From an uncultured Armatimonadota bacterium (GTDB lineage Bacteria; Armatimonadota; Armatimonadia; Armatimonadales; Armatimonadaceae), in contig CAIVZM010000018.1 in assembly GCA_903910385.1 (NCBI GenBank), forward strand, positions 1 through 64,000: a stretch of DNA of 64,000 nt, written 5' to 3'. The notes below the pieces were generated by a model. That model worked only from the letters and a program-made list of their open reading frames with translations, was not told the DNA's origin and did not search any database. A program made the position numbers and the translations under genes. Every line of letters starts with the position of its first letter. The stretch's first letter is position 1. Shown here one piece after another: positions 40,130 to 49,765 of this stretch.

Positions 40130-40130
40130 T

Positions 40131-41087
40131 ATGTCTACGCAAAACCTTGCCCCGGAAACCCTCTCTCATGACGCCTTGAGTAAGCGCGATGGCAATCTTG
40201 TAGGCCGACAATTCAAGAACAATTTGATGCTAGGCCTCTGCATCGTCGCCGCAGGGATAGGCTTGCTCTCCCTTTTTCTGGTTCTGTACTTTCTCGCCTC
40301 TCAAGGGTTAAGGTACATGAGCTGGAATCTGTTTACTAAACTACCGGATGCGGTCGAACCTAAACTGGGCGGCGTTGCAAACAGCCTCCTGGGTACGCTT
40401 CTGCTTCTTTTAGGCGCCTGTCTGTTCGCACTGCCTATCGGTATTCTGGGCGGTATCTATCAACTGGAAGCGAAGGGACCTTTCGCCAATCTGGTGCGCT
40501 TTATGACGGACGTTCTCAACGGGATTCCGTCCATCGTCATCGGGATTTTCGTCTATGCGGTATGGGTATACCCGGTTTCGCAATCCAATCCGGGGAAAGG
40601 CTTTTCCGTCTTCGCGGGAGCTTTCGCTCTGGGAATTATGATGATTCCGTTGATCATGCGAACGACTGAGGAAATGCTACGGCTTGTTCCGGGGACGATG
40701 CGTGAAGCGTCCCTGGGTCTGGGAGCGACGCGATGGCGGACGATGTGGAGCGTTGTGCTTCCCATTGCCAAGGGCGGCGTTATTACCGGCATCATGCTTT
40801 CCCTTGCCCGTGTTGCAGGAGAAACGGCTCCGCTTTTGTTCACCATTCTTGGAAGCGAATTCTATCCTTCCATGCAACCGGTAAACTTTCTGGGAATGAG
40901 TTTTAGCATTCCGGTATTCAATGAACCTGTAGATGCACTGCCCTTGCGCGTTTACAAATACGCTTCAGGACCTGATACGGATCAGAATAATCAAGCATGG
41001 GCGACCGCTTTGATTCTTATTTCACTGGTTCTTATCTTCAGCGTTGCCGCCCGTTTCGCAACCAAAAGTAACATCGAAGAAAAGTAA
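40131..41087 (+). CDS. pstA: Phosphate permease subunit PstA
   Basis: About 318 residues from the ATG at 40131, preceded by AAGGAGG inside the end of pstC. It has six predicted transmembrane helices and the family segments [16 protein letters not shown], and an EAA loop [20 protein letters not shown] followed by [21 protein letters not shown]. It pairs with PstC. Confidence 0.95.
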   Translation: MSTQNLAPETLSHDALSKRDGNLVGRQFKNNLMLGLCIVAAGIGLLSLFLVLYFLASQGLRYMSWNLFTKLPDAVEPKLGGVANSLLGTLLLLLGACLFALPIGILGGIYQLEAKGPFANLVRFMTDVLNGIPSIVIGIFVYAVWVYPVSQSNPGKGFSVFAGAFALGIMMIPLIMRTTEEMLRLVPGTMREASLGLGATRWRTMWSVVLPIAKGGVITGIMLSLARVAGETAPLLFTILGSEFYPSMQPVNFLGMSFSIPVFNEPVDALPLRVYKYASGPDTDQNNQAWATALILISLVLIFSVAARFATKSNIEEK

Positions 41088-41130
41088 GGACTGTCTTCGC
41101 GCATTGCGCTACAAATCGGAAACGAAAATT

Positions 41131-41958
41131 ATGGCTCAAGATACTAAAATCGATATGTCCCGCTCCGTCTCCGCCAATCGAAATGGCGTAGAGGCCCCGC
41201 CTGCACGCGTCAAAGTCAAAGCGGAAGGCGTGGATTTTTATTATGGCGGGTTTCACGCACTCAAGAACGTGAATATCAGGATCGGGGAACGGCAGGTGAC
41301 CGCGCTTATTGGCCCTTCCGGTTGCGGCAAGTCCACCTTCCTGCGTACTATCAACCGGATGAATGACCTGATAGATGGGACACGCCTCACTGGCGCATTG
41401 ACTCTGGATGGACGCGATATCTACGACAAATCTGTGGATGTCGTTCACTTGCGAAAGCGCGTTGGCATGGTCTTTCAGAAACCGAACCCGTTCCCGATGA
41501 GCATCTATGACAACATCTGTTATGGTCCGCGCATTCATGGAACGCGAGGACGAGCCGAGTTGGATGAACTGGTGGAAGCATCTCTCAAAGGCGCGGCCCT
41601 CTGGGAAGAAGTAAAGGACAAGCTGAAGAAGTCCGCCTTTGCGCTTTCTGGCGGTCAGCAACAGCGTCTTTGTATCGCCCGAGCGATTGCCGTCAAGCCG
41701 GACGTGATCCTGATGGACGAACCCTGTTCCGCTCTGGACCCGAACTCGACCTTCCGTGTTGAGGAACTCATTTCGGAACTCAAAGAGCAGTACACCATCA
41801 TCATCGTCACCCATAACATGCAACAGGCGGCTCGCGTCTCCGATTACACAGGTTTCTGGTTACTGGGAGAGTTGAAAGAGTTTGCGCCGACCGAACAGCT
41901 CTTCAGCCAGCCTGCGGTGAAAGAGACGGAAGACTTCGTTCGGGGACGATTCGGATGA
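41131..41958 (+). CDS. pstB: Phosphate import ATPase PstB
   Basis: A 275-residue ATPase with Walker [10 protein letters not shown], PstB-specific NRMNDLI, Q-loop [18 protein letters not shown], signature [14 protein letters not shown], Walker [14 protein letters not shown] and H-loop [10 protein letters not shown]. It powers high-affinity phosphate uptake. The ATG at 41131 leaves a 25-residue extension before the nucleotide-binding domain. No phoU follows, so PhoU-type control, if present, is encoded elsewhere. Confidence 0.96.
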   Translation: MAQDTKIDMSRSVSANRNGVEAPPARVKVKAEGVDFYYGGFHALKNVNIRIGERQVTALIGPSGCGKSTFLRTINRMNDLIDGTRLTGALTLDGRDIYDKSVDVVHLRKRVGMVFQKPNPFPMSIYDNICYGPRIHGTRGRAELDELVEASLKGAALWEEVKDKLKKSAFALSGGQQQRLCIARAIAVKPDVILMDEPCSALDPNSTFRVEELISELKEQYTIIIVTHNMQQAARVSDYTGFWLLGELKEFAPTEQLFSQPAVKETEDFVRGRFG

Positions 41959-42015
41959 ATCCATTGCTCGTGGGCATTTCGTCCGGCTCACGAGCGAGGG
42001 TTTTGTGGTACGTCC

Positions 42016-42045
42016 TCTACGGATCATCTACGGATCATCTACGGA
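42016..42045. repeat. Tandem repeat, 2.7 x 11 bp
   Basis: TCTACGGATCA is repeated head to tail in the short space between the convergent pstB and crtB genes. Confidence 0.9.
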
Positions 42046-42052
42046 GATACGC

Positions 42053-43000
42053 TTAAGATCGTAACATTTCGTACGCCAGCGTCCTCAACTTCTCCGAAGT
42101 GGGGATGCGGGCGCGCATCGTGAGGACATCATAGTCGTTGTCCTCTATTTTATCCAGAATACGCGAATAAAGAACGCGCGCCAAACGGACGGGCAGTCGC
42201 CCTTCCCGAGGTATATACTGCATACCAGCATCGGCATGCGCGTAGATCTCGCGTGCGCGATCCGCTTCAAACCGGACCAGTGCACGAACATTATCTGTCA
42301 ATCTATTTGATGCAATGTCGTCCTCAGAAACGCTAAACCGCCGTAAATCTTCCATTGGTAGGTAGATTCGGTTCCGCTCTCGCCAATCCTCCCCCACATC
42401 GCGCAGGAAATTCGTCAGTTGCATCGCCAGTCCGAGGCTGGTAGCATGCGGAACCGCCTCTTCGCTTCGCGCCCCGATGATATGACACATCATTAAGCCA
42501 ACGACGGAAGCGGAGCCCCACGTGTACCTCTGGAGATCCTGAAAAGTCTCGTAGCGCGTGATGGTCAAATCCATTTCCATGGCATCCAGAAAATCACGCA
42601 TATGCTGGGAAGGAACTTCGAAACGTCGGGCGGCATCCGCCCATGCCGAAAGAACGGGATGATCGCTGTTGCCGGTTTTTATCGCATCGGCGGTCGCATC
42701 GCGCCACTGACGGAGTCGATCGCGTTGCTCGTCCAGCGTCATTCCGTGGGGATTGTCTACCCATTCGTCCGGGTAGCGCACCCAGGCGTACAGGGAATGG
42801 ACAGCGGGTCGCAAACGCTTTGGAAAAAAGCAGGTGGAAAAGTAATAGGTTGTCCCGTAGTGACGATTAATTTGTCGGCAGTGCGCATAGGCGGCGGGCA
42901 AATCCTGTGTCGTACCGGGCGAATATTCCGCCGGAACGCCTGTGTTGCGCCCGGATCGTTTCGCGGAATCGCTCCGCGCTGTCTGTAGGAAAACTGCCAT
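42053..43000 (-). CDS. crtB: Phytoene/squalene synthase family protein (CrtB-like)
   Basis: A 315-residue trans-isoprenyl diphosphate synthase head-to-head type. The first aspartate-rich motif reads RYPDEWVD (usual DxxxD with Glu tolerated), preceded by YYFSTCFFPKRLR; the second is LTNFLRDVGEDWRERNRIYLP. MEMDLTITRYETFQDLQRYTW is typical of phytoene synthase. It condenses two geranylgeranyl (or farnesyl) diphosphates; without a neighbouring crtI or hpn gene the choice between carotenoid and hopanoid/squalene cannot be certain. It is monocistronic on the minus strand. Confidence 0.85.
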   Translation of the reverse strand: MAVFLQTARSDSAKRSGRNTGVPAEYSPGTTQDLPAAYAHCRQINRHYGTTYYFSTCFFPKRLRPAVHSLYAWVRYPDEWVDNPHGMTLDEQRDRLRQWRDATADAIKTGNSDHPVLSAWADAARRFEVPSQHMRDFLDAMEMDLTITRYETFQDLQRYTWGSASVVGLMMCHIIGARSEEAVPHATSLGLAMQLTNFLRDVGEDWRERNRIYLPMEDLRRFSVSEDDIASNRLTDNVRALVRFEADRAREIYAHADAGMQYIPREGRLPVRLARVLYSRILDKIEDNDYDVLTMRARIPTSEKLRTLAYEMLRS

Positions 43001-43136
43001 AGATACTTGTCGCTCCGCAAACCCCTTTCACTTACCCCCTTATCCAACGTGCGAACAGGGGAATAAGTTCCTGATCCGGCATAGGGGGCTACTCCGGTCA
43101 GTCTTTACCATCCCCTGCGATTTCTGTTCTTCGGAC

Positions 43137-43182
43137 GCAAAATCGATCCAATTCCAGAGGCAAAATCGATCCAATTCCGGAA
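43137..43182. repeat. Tandem duplication, 2 x 23 bp
   Basis: Two adjacent copies of a 23-nt sequence starting GCAAAATCGATCCAATTCC, differing at two or three positions at the end. It lies between crtB and metF, abutting the metF stop. Confidence 0.9.
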
Positions 43183-43188
43183 GCAAAA

Positions 43189-44070
43189 CTAGGAAACGAA
43201 TTTCGTGTCCAGAGAGCGGCAAATATCCACCGTCGCACGGCTCAGATTTAAGGTGTAAAAATGGACTCCCTCCACAGCGCCATCTGACAGCAGATCACGG
43301 CACTGAGCGATGGCGTGATCCACGCCGATTCGGTACACCGCATCATCATCCCCCTCCGCACTCTCTATTTTTTTCAGTAATGGCTGGGGAATTTTGGCGC
43401 CGCAACGTGTGACAAACCGTTTGATTTGGGGGACATTTTTGATTGGCATGATTCCGGCGATGACAGGAGCATCTATGCCCATCGCTCGCGCCTGATCACG
43501 CCAGCGACGAAACACTTCGTTGTCGAAAAACAGTTGCGTGATGATCAGGTTACCGCCATTTTCAATTTTCCGCTTCAGATGTTCGAGATCCCGCGTCAGA
43601 TTCAAACACTCGGGATGACCTTCCGGGTACCCGCCAACGCCGATACACAGATCGGGGTAACGGTTTCGCAGGTACGATATCAGTTCAGAGGAATTCGCAA
43701 AGCCGTTCTCCGTTGGCGTAAACCAGCGTTCACTTTGCGGCGGATCGCCCCGTAACGCCAGAATATTCCGAATTCCGGAATCGTAAAGCGAATCGGTGAT
43801 CTCCACGATTTCGTCACGCGTATGACCAACGCACGTCAGATGCGCCATACAACGCAACCCGATTTCATTTTGAATGCGCCCGGATATTTCAACCGTCTTT
43901 CGACGCGTCGATCCGCCCGCCCCATAGGTCACTGACACATGGGAGGGATGCAACGTTTTGAGACGATCGATAGTTTTATAAAGCTGTTCAAAACCTGTAT
44001 CGTCCCGAGGCGGCGAAAATTCAAATGAACAGGAAGGCAATCCTTTTTGAAGCAGTTTATCAATGCGCAT
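43189..44070 (-). CDS. metF: 5,10-methylenetetrahydrofolate reductase
   Basis: 293 residues, the normal bacterial MetF length. Family motifs are SCSFEFSPPRDD (catalytic Glu region), HPSHVSVTYGAGGSTR, NILALRGDPP, VGGYPEGHPE, NLIITQLFFDN and PVIAGIMPI. The FAD enzyme reduces methylene-THF to methyl-THF for methionine synthesis. A TATAAT box (44077-44082) ends exactly 7 nt upstream of the ATG and there is no Shine-Dalgarno, so the message should be leaderless. Confidence 0.95.
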   Translation of the reverse strand: MRIDKLLQKGLPSCSFEFSPPRDDTGFEQLYKTIDRLKTLHPSHVSVTYGAGGSTRRKTVEISGRIQNEIGLRCMAHLTCVGHTRDEIVEITDSLYDSGIRNILALRGDPPQSERWFTPTENGFANSSELISYLRNRYPDLCIGVGGYPEGHPECLNLTRDLEHLKRKIENGGNLIITQLFFDNEVFRRWRDQARAMGIDAPVIAGIMPIKNVPQIKRFVTRCGAKIPQPLLKKIESAEGDDDAVYRIGVDHAIAQCRDLLSDGAVEGVHFYTLNLSRATVDICRSLDTKFVS

Positions 44071-44076
44071 AGAGTT

Positions 44077-44082
44077 ATTATA
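44077..44082 (-). promoter_or_regulatory. -10 box TATAAT giving leaderless metF
   Basis: Perfect TATAAT on the minus strand followed by AACTCT and then the ATG. Confidence 0.6.
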
Positions 44083-44203
44083 CCTCTAAAATCCGCACCG
44101 GAAAGAACACCGGAAAACAGAGGATTATTGCGTTACAGAGAAAGACTTTACAGCAAGCGGGTTGTCGGATACACTACAAACACATTGTGAAATCGCGCAC
44201 AAA

Positions 44204-44241
44204 GTCGCGTTAGAGTACGCGTTCAATGTCGCGTTAGAGTA
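44204..44241. repeat. Direct repeat, 14 bp at 24-bp spacing
   Basis: GTCGCGTTAGAGTA occurs at 44204-44217 and 44228-44241, just upstream of mqnC. Each copy ends in TAGAGT, a possible -10 element, so the duplication may have doubled a promoter. Confidence 0.85.
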
Positions 44242-44250
44242 GGCGCTGGT

Positions 44251-45378
44251 ATGAAAATGCTGACGGCGGAACCGCCAACAATGTTTGAAACGAAGCGAGG
44301 ACCGGAAAGCGATATTTCCGATATCGCGGACAAAGTTTTTCAGGGAGAGCGGCTGAATGCGGACGACACCCTGCGATTGTTCCATCACCCCAATCTCACA
44401 GACTTAGCGATTCTGGCGGATACCGTACGAAAAAGGTTGAATCCGGAACGGGTCGTCACTTATGTTATCGGGCGTAACGTCAATTATACGAACGTCTGCT
44501 GGGTGCGTTGCTCCTTCTGTAACTTTTACCGCGTTCCCGGCGCCGAGGGCGGATACACGCTCTCACGGGAAACGATTTTCCAGAAACTGCAGGAACTCTC
44601 CGATGTCGGCGGCGTGGAAGTTTTGATGCAGGGCGGTCTGAACCCCAAACTGAAGATCGAGTGGTATGAAGAACTGCTTTCCGCCATACGTGAGAAATTT
44701 CCGCATCTGATAATGCACGCTTTCTCGCCGGCGGAATTGATCTACATCAAAAACATCAGCAAGCTTACTATGACGGAAACGCTGACGCGATTAAAAAACG
44801 CCGGTCTGCATAGCGTTCCCGGCGGCGGAGCGGAAATTCTGGTAGATCGCGTGCGTGATTTCATCTCACCATACAAAGACACCGCTGAAGAGTGGCTGGA
44901 CTGTATGCGCGTCGCCCATCAGGTAGGGCTACATACCTCCGCTACCATGATGTACGGATCAATCGACACCTTTGCGGAACGGGTGGAGCATCTGCAAAAA
45001 CTACGCGATTTGCAGGACGAATCCGAGGCGTACCCGGCGCGATTCCGCGCCTTTATCGCCTGGAACTATCAGCCAGATGGTACGGAGTTGGGCGGCAATC
45101 GCGCGACCGCCTTCGATTACCTTCGCACGATTGCGGTCTCCCGCATCTTCCTGGATAACTTTCCCCATATTCAGGCAAGCTGGGTCACTCAGGGACCGAA
45201 GACCGGGCAGATATCTCTGGGATTCGGCGTTGATGACTTTGGCAGCACCATGATGGAAGAAAATGTGGTTTCCGCAGCCGGTTGCGTCTTCAACGTTCCC
45301 CCGGATGAAATTGAGCGGTTGATTAGCGATGCGGGATACACTCCCCGACAGCGCAATACCCGCTACGAACTCCTGTAA
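44251..45378 (+). CDS. mqnC: Cyclic dehypoxanthinyl futalosine synthase
   Basis: About 375 residues of radical-SAM enzyme. RVVTYVIGRNVNYTNVC is followed by the cluster motif C-x3-C-x2-C in CWVRCSFCNF. Later family segments are QGGLNPKLKIEWYEELL, HAFSPAEL, LHSVPGGGAEIL, ATMMYGS and PRQRNTRYELL. It converts dehypoxanthine futalosine to a cyclic form in the futalosine menaquinone pathway, implying menaquinone-based respiration. Start choice among three nearby ATGs (44251, 44257, 44281) is unsure. The other mqn genes are not in the window. Confidence 0.93.
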   Translation: MKMLTAEPPTMFETKRGPESDISDIADKVFQGERLNADDTLRLFHHPNLTDLAILADTVRKRLNPERVVTYVIGRNVNYTNVCWVRCSFCNFYRVPGAEGGYTLSRETIFQKLQELSDVGGVEVLMQGGLNPKLKIEWYEELLSAIREKFPHLIMHAFSPAELIYIKNISKLTMTETLTRLKNAGLHSVPGGGAEILVDRVRDFISPYKDTAEEWLDCMRVAHQVGLHTSATMMYGSIDTFAERVEHLQKLRDLQDESEAYPARFRAFIAWNYQPDGTELGGNRATAFDYLRTIAVSRIFLDNFPHIQASWVTQGPKTGQISLGFGVDDFGSTMMEENVVSAAGCVFNVPPDEIERLISDAGYTPRQRNTRYELL

Positions 45379-45480
45379 AAGAGCTCAGGCAAAACCGAAG
45401 CAACAATCTGTATCGTATCGCTGTTCCCCCTGCAAAAACTTGACACATGGATTTTTGCAGAGGGAATCACGTTCTTCAAT

Positions 45481-45553
45481 TCAGGAAGCTGCAGCGTTTC
45501 GGCGACGAACCAGTAGAGCGGCGCCGCCGATCAAAAGCGACGCGATGACTGTA
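45481..45553 (-). pseudogene. Possible remnant of a PEP-CTERM-type tail
   Basis: On the minus strand a short frame encodes a hydrophobic stretch TVIASLLIGGAALLVRRR ending NAAAS and TGA, which resembles the helix-plus-basic-cluster tail of PEP-CTERM sorting signals. No upstream coding part survives: a terminator lies where it should be. This may be chance. Confidence 0.25.
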
Positions 45554-45564
45554 GGTCTAAGAAA

Positions 45565-45598
45565 AAAAAGATCGGGCGCAATTGCGCCCGATCTTTTT
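45565..45598. terminator. Perfect 34-bp palindromic terminator
   Basis: A 17-bp arm (AAAAAGATCGGGCGCAA) is directly followed by its exact complement, with A/T runs at both ends. It serves mqnC and the convergent nucleotidyltransferase gene. Confidence 0.9.
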
Positions 45599-45638
45599 GT
45601 AGAAGGACTCGAATTTGTAGAAATTAGCTTCGCAGGAA

Positions 45639-46631
45639 TTAGCTGGGTCGCTTCGCTTCCACGGCAAGGGCATTGAATAGTCCATGGGAGGAAGAAACGG
45701 TAACCCCGGTTCCTACAACGCTGTTTTCGAGATAAGTCCCCGCCTTAACCACTGCGCCATCCCAGAGGATCGAGTTTTTGACGACGGCTCCCGCCTCTAC
45801 CGTAGCGCCCGCACCGACAACCGTATAATCGGAAATTTCTCCGCTGACGGTCGCGCCCGCACAGATAACACAGGTATCTTTAAGCGTTGCGCCCACCGGC
45901 AAATCGACTTTCACTTTGCCATCGATAACGTCTCTCTGCGCCTGCCGGTAGATCACGAGATTACCGACATCCTGCCAGTAGGCATCAGAGGGGACGGCGA
46001 GCATCGGTTCGCCTGCCGCCAGCATTCCGGGAAGAACATCTTTTCCAAAACCGTAAAAGGCGCCCGCCGGGATATAATCGAAGACTTTGAGATTGAAGAC
46101 ATAGATGCCGGTATTGGCAAGATTGGAAAAGGCGGTCCCAGGGGCAGGCTTTTCCTGAAAACGGGTGATAAACCCCTGATCATCCGTGACGCAGATGCCA
46201 AACTGGGACGGGTCGGGAACAGGGGTGACGCCGATAGTCGCCATCGCGCCTTTCTGCCGGTGGTCGCTGATAATCTTGCCAATATCGGTATCGGTGAGGT
46301 CATCACCGCCGACGACCAGAAGGGTATCATCATCGCCGCTTCGGAAAAACTCCTCGACCAGCTTCAGCCCGCCTGCATCGCCCCAGAGTTGGTCTTCGTA
46401 GGAATACGTGACCTTGACCCCGTAAGCGGAACCATCGCCAATCGTCTCGACGATTTTATCGCCGAGGTATTGCACATTGACGATGATGTCCGTAATGCCT
46501 GTGTGCCGCAAATGGTCAATGATATGTCCCATGACGGGCTTACCGACAACAGGAACGATAGGTTTGGGTAGGGAACGGGTGAGTGGGTCGAGGCGCGAGC
46601 CGACTCCCGCTCCTAATATCATGGCTTTCAT
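45639..46631 (-). CDS. Sugar-1-phosphate nucleotidyltransferase (NDP-sugar pyrophosphorylase)
   Basis: 330 residues. The Rossmann-like nucleotidyltransferase domain begins with ILGAGVGSRLDPLTRSLPKP (signature G-x-G-x-R-L with Lys) and carries VVGGDDLTD (metal Asp), FQEKP and WQDVGN. The C-terminal 90 residues form a short left-handed beta-helix of hexapeptides (GATLKDTCVICAGATVSG). It makes an NDP-sugar, probably GDP-mannose- or glucose-type, for polysaccharide synthesis. AAGGA lies 9 nt before the ATG. It forms a functional group with the DegT and second nucleotidyltransferase genes on the same strand. Confidence 0.85.
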   Translation of the reverse strand: MKAMILGAGVGSRLDPLTRSLPKPIVPVVGKPVMGHIIDHLRHTGITDIIVNVQYLGDKIVETIGDGSAYGVKVTYSYEDQLWGDAGGLKLVEEFFRSGDDDTLLVVGGDDLTDTDIGKIISDHRQKGAMATIGVTPVPDPSQFGICVTDDQGFITRFQEKPAPGTAFSNLANTGIYVFNLKVFDYIPAGAFYGFGKDVLPGMLAAGEPMLAVPSDAYWQDVGNLVIYRQAQRDVIDGKVKVDLPVGATLKDTCVICAGATVSGEISDYTVVGAGATVEAGAVVKNSILWDGAVVKAGTYLENSVVGTGVTVSSSHGLFNALAVEAKRPS

Positions 46632-47038
46632 TAGTTACATGTCCTTGCGGTTTTGGATTGCCCGCCCCGATGGGCGAACTTGCCTGCGGACAGAGAATCA
46701 GTTATCCCTGCCGAAATTTTCTTCACGAAAGAGCGCGATTTCCTACCGGGCGTCCGCTCAGGGACGACGGAAAGTGAAATCCATTCCCGAGTGTTTACCG
46801 TTCCGCCGCAGGAGGAAACGGCAGACCATGGGAACGACTATCAGCCCCCCCGTCGGTATCTGTCGGGGCGCATGATCATAAGCGAGCGGCGCGAGAAGAA
46901 GCGGGTTCATCATACGCCTATCACATTGCGGAGAAAGAGGGCTTTCAATACGACGGACGTACCGACGACGAAGGCACAGGGAGAAGTCGCAACATGACAT
47001 TACGACTCTATTTTACCCTGCATGAAGAAATTTATGCG
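46632..47038. other. Intergenic, about 400 nt
   Basis: Open frames exist on both strands, but none has a ribosome site, start context or recognisable motif. It contains an isolated ACTTGCCTGCGG string at about 46676 that resembles one Y RNA strand, without the rest of a Y module. Nothing is annotated here. Confidence 0.5.
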
Positions 47039-48172
47039 CTATGCCGTGAAGTATGACCGAATCTTTGTGGCAACATATTCTCGTTGTTCTGGCGTCAACT
47101 CCGGAATCACCGGGAGGGACAGAACCTCGATACAGGCTCTTTCTGACTCGGGGAAACCGCCGGGTTTACCGCCATACCGCAAGTATGCCGCTTCCAGATG
47201 AAGCGGGGCGGGATAGAAGATTCCGGAAGAAACGCCCTGCTCCGCCAGGTAGGCGCGTAGCGCGTCCCGCTTCCCATTTCCGACACGGATCGTATACTGA
47301 TGGTACGTATGGACGTTATCCGCCCGGGTTTCAGGCAGACAGATTCCGTCGACATTCGCCAGCGCCTGCGCATAGTAGGCGGCGTTCTGCCGACGGGCTT
47401 CGTTCCATCCGGCGAGGTGCGGCAATTTGACATTCAGGATCGCCGCCTGCAAGCCATCGAGACGCGAACAGATACCGACATACTGATACCGATACGGTCC
47501 GCTTGAACCGTGAAAGCGCAACGCGCGAAGTTTGGCGTTCAGGCTGTCGTCATTGGTCAGGACCATTCCCGCATCGCCAGCCGCACCTAGATTTTTAGTG
47601 GGATAAAAAGAGAGGGTTGTCAGCAAAGACCACTCAGCCACCAATTTTCCGGCGTGAGCGCAACCGATAGCCTGCGCCGCATCGCCAATCAGGGGAATGT
47701 CATGAGCGCAAGCGACTTCGGCGAGCGCAGTCATATCCGCCATCTGCCCGAACAGGTGCACCGGGAGGATCGCTTTGGTGCGTGGCGTTATTTTCTCAGC
47801 GACTTTGGCGGCGTCCAGATTGAATGTCACCGGGTCGATATCGGCGAAAATCGGCGTTGCGCCCAGAAGTGCGACCGTTTCCACCGTCGCGACAAAAGTG
47901 AAAGGGGTCGTTATCACTTCATCGCCGGGACCAATGTTGAGAGCCATAAGCGAAAGCAGTAAAGCGTCCGTTCCGGAGTTGACAGCAATTCCGTGATTTG
48001 CGCCGCAGAAAGCGGCGACGTTTTGCTCTAATGTTTCGACACGCTCATTTGCCGCCGGGGTCGTCCCCAGCACAAACGCGCCATCGGCAAGCGCAGATAA
48101 GAGAGCCGCATCCATTTCCGCTTTCAGGGCGGCGTATTGTGCGGGCAGATTGGCTAAAGGAACTTTCATCAT
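47039..48172 (-). CDS. DegT/DnrJ/EryC1 sugar aminotransferase
   Basis: A 377-residue PLP-dependent aminotransferase. It shows the NSGTDALLLSL phosphate-binding region, PGDEVITTPFTFVATVETV, PVHLFGQMADM, LIGDAAQAIG (PLP Asp), the Schiff-base Lys in LSFYPTKNLGAAGDAG, and ICSRLDGLQAAIL. It transfers an amino group to a keto-sugar nucleotide for surface polysaccharide or glycan synthesis. It lies on the same strand as two nucleotidyltransferases, though spaced by about 300-400 nt. Confidence 0.92.
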   Translation of the reverse strand: MMKVPLANLPAQYAALKAEMDAALLSALADGAFVLGTTPAANERVETLEQNVAAFCGANHGIAVNSGTDALLLSLMALNIGPGDEVITTPFTFVATVETVALLGATPIFADIDPVTFNLDAAKVAEKITPRTKAILPVHLFGQMADMTALAEVACAHDIPLIGDAAQAIGCAHAGKLVAEWSLLTTLSFYPTKNLGAAGDAGMVLTNDDSLNAKLRALRFHGSSGPYRYQYVGICSRLDGLQAAILNVKLPHLAGWNEARRQNAAYYAQALANVDGICLPETRADNVHTYHQYTIRVGNGKRDALRAYLAEQGVSSGIFYPAPLHLEAAYLRYGGKPGGFPESERACIEVLSLPVIPELTPEQREYVATKIRSYFTA

Positions 48173-48487
48173 TCACGGTTAATGAGTGCGGGCTAAGGGT
48201 CTGGGAAAGTCCCTTGCTTCTTCCGCTACGCTTTTTATTGACGCCGACAAGAGGCAACAGTTTCAGGTCAGTGGAGGAACGACACAACTTTACTGTCGTC
48301 AGGCGGTATCGTTGTATCGCAGGGATGCGGGTCACCCTCTCTCAGATGATTTATCGAGAGCGTCGCACAGTTTTACATATGTCGCCTACTATAAGTCGTT
48401 CCACCGGTTTCCCCGCATATCATCAGAGCGGAGAAGCGACCGCTTCCATAGAGGTCGCTCTTTTCCGGGTATCAGCGGCAGTGAACG
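48173..48487. other. Intergenic, about 315 nt
   Basis: It separates the DegT gene from the upstream nucleotidyltransferase. Possible frames lack starts and motifs. I see no clear promoter or structured element. Confidence 0.4.
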
Positions 48488-49597
48488 CTAATCGATCGTT
48501 CCTGCGGTAATGCGAGTTCCTTTAGCCAGAACGCTACCGGCGGCGAACACAGCGGGAACCGTCACCACGGATTCGGCAGCGACATGCGATCCATCATCGA
48601 GGATAACGCCGCTCAACTTCACGCCCTCGCCGATAATGACATCCTTCTCCAGGATACAGTCCGTCAGTTCAGCGTTCGCACCGATACGACAGTTCGATCC
48701 GATGACAGTCTTACCGATCAGCGATGCTCCCGCAGCGATCCGCGCGCCCCGTCCGATATGGACTGTCGGCGCAATATGCGCTGTCGGATCGATATCTGCG
48801 GTATCCTCCGCCCAGTACCCTAATGCCTGCCATTCGCCGGGCACATCCACCGAGATATCACGAGAGAGGATCGCATTCGTCGCCTGACGATATTGCTCCG
48901 GTCGACCGATATCGAGCCAGTAACCATCACTGGCGATCGCGTAGATGGGGGCGCCTTGCTCCAGTAGTTTGGGGTATGTTTCACGCTCGATGGACACAGG
49001 ACGCCCGGTAGGAATAGAGTCGAGCGCTTCCGGTTCCATGATATAGATTCCGGCATTGATATAATCGACGCCCGTCTTTTCCACATTCGGATTCGCCGCC
49101 AGCATTTTCTTGGTGGCTTCGCTCGGTTCTCGGAATTCCCGCACTCGCCCTTCATCATCGGTGATGATAACGCCGTAGGGAGAAGGGGAAGGCACCTCTT
49201 TCAATGCCAGAGTAACTATAGCGCGATGTTCTTTGTGGAAACGGACGATAGAAGAGATATCGAAATCCGTCAGGATATCGCCGTTGAGAACGACGACCGA
49301 GTCTCTGCCCAGATGAGATTGCGCATTACGGATAGCTCCGGCAGTCCCTAATGGCGTTTCCTCGATCGCATAATGCATTTTAACGCCAAAAGCAGTACCA
49401 TCGCCAAAATGACTGGCAATTTTATCCGCCATGTAGTTAGTACAGAAAATAATCTCGTCGATCCCGTGACGTTTGAGTAGCGCAACCTGATACTCCAGGA
49501 ATGGCCGGTTCACGACCGGAATCAACGGTTTGGGCCGTGTATAAGTCAGGGGGCGTAAACGCGTCCCCGCGCCGCCAGCAATTATAATGCCCTTCAT
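48488..49597 (-). CDS. Mannose-1-phosphate guanylyltransferase-like NDP-sugar pyrophosphorylase
   Basis: 369 residues. The N-terminal nucleotidyltransferase domain has IIIAGGAGTRLRPLTYTRPK, VVVLNGDILTDFD (metal Asp), EVPSPSPYGVIITD, FREPSE and GYWLDIGRPEQY. The C-terminal 110 residues are left-handed beta-helix hexapeptides (IDPTAHIAPTVHIGRGARIA). The closest described type is the GMPPB-like mannose-1-phosphate guanylyltransferase, but glucose-1-phosphate specificity cannot be excluded. Its 5' region contains a promoter and an early terminator (49766-49887), so expression may be attenuated. Confidence 0.85.
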   Translation of the reverse strand: MKGIIIAGGAGTRLRPLTYTRPKPLIPVVNRPFLEYQVALLKRHGIDEIIFCTNYMADKIASHFGDGTAFGVKMHYAIEETPLGTAGAIRNAQSHLGRDSVVVLNGDILTDFDISSIVRFHKEHRAIVTLALKEVPSPSPYGVIITDDEGRVREFREPSEATKKMLAANPNVEKTGVDYINAGIYIMEPEALDSIPTGRPVSIERETYPKLLEQGAPIYAIASDGYWLDIGRPEQYRQATNAILSRDISVDVPGEWQALGYWAEDTADIDPTAHIAPTVHIGRGARIAAGASLIGKTVIGSNCRIGANAELTDCILEKDVIIGEGVKLSGVILDDGSHVAAESVVTVPAVFAAGSVLAKGTRITAGTID

Positions 49598-49765
49598 ATG
49601 AATAATGGCTTCCCTTCCGCTAATCTATATTGTAGCGCACCATGCGTTCCCTGTTTCGTTACCCGCCCGGAAAGCGGCATCATACAGACAGCGGCGGAAA
49701 ACGTCGCGTCCAGCAGGCGTCGAAACAATTTTTCCCCAACGAAATTGCAATAACAGCAATTCACA

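Noticed and set aside
42053-43000. Specific assignment to the hopanoid genes hpnC or hpnD
   Set aside because: No other hopanoid gene is adjacent and the motifs do not separate these from phytoene synthase.
46674-46720. A ninth Y RNA, from ACTTGCCTGCGG and a nearby GTTATC
   Set aside because: The outer helix strand CGGGC and the inner helix are absent and the order does not give either topology; it is probably chance.
46653-46997. 115-codon plus-strand frame
   Set aside because: No start context or family resemblance; it is very rich in charged low-complexity sequence and lies in an otherwise empty region.
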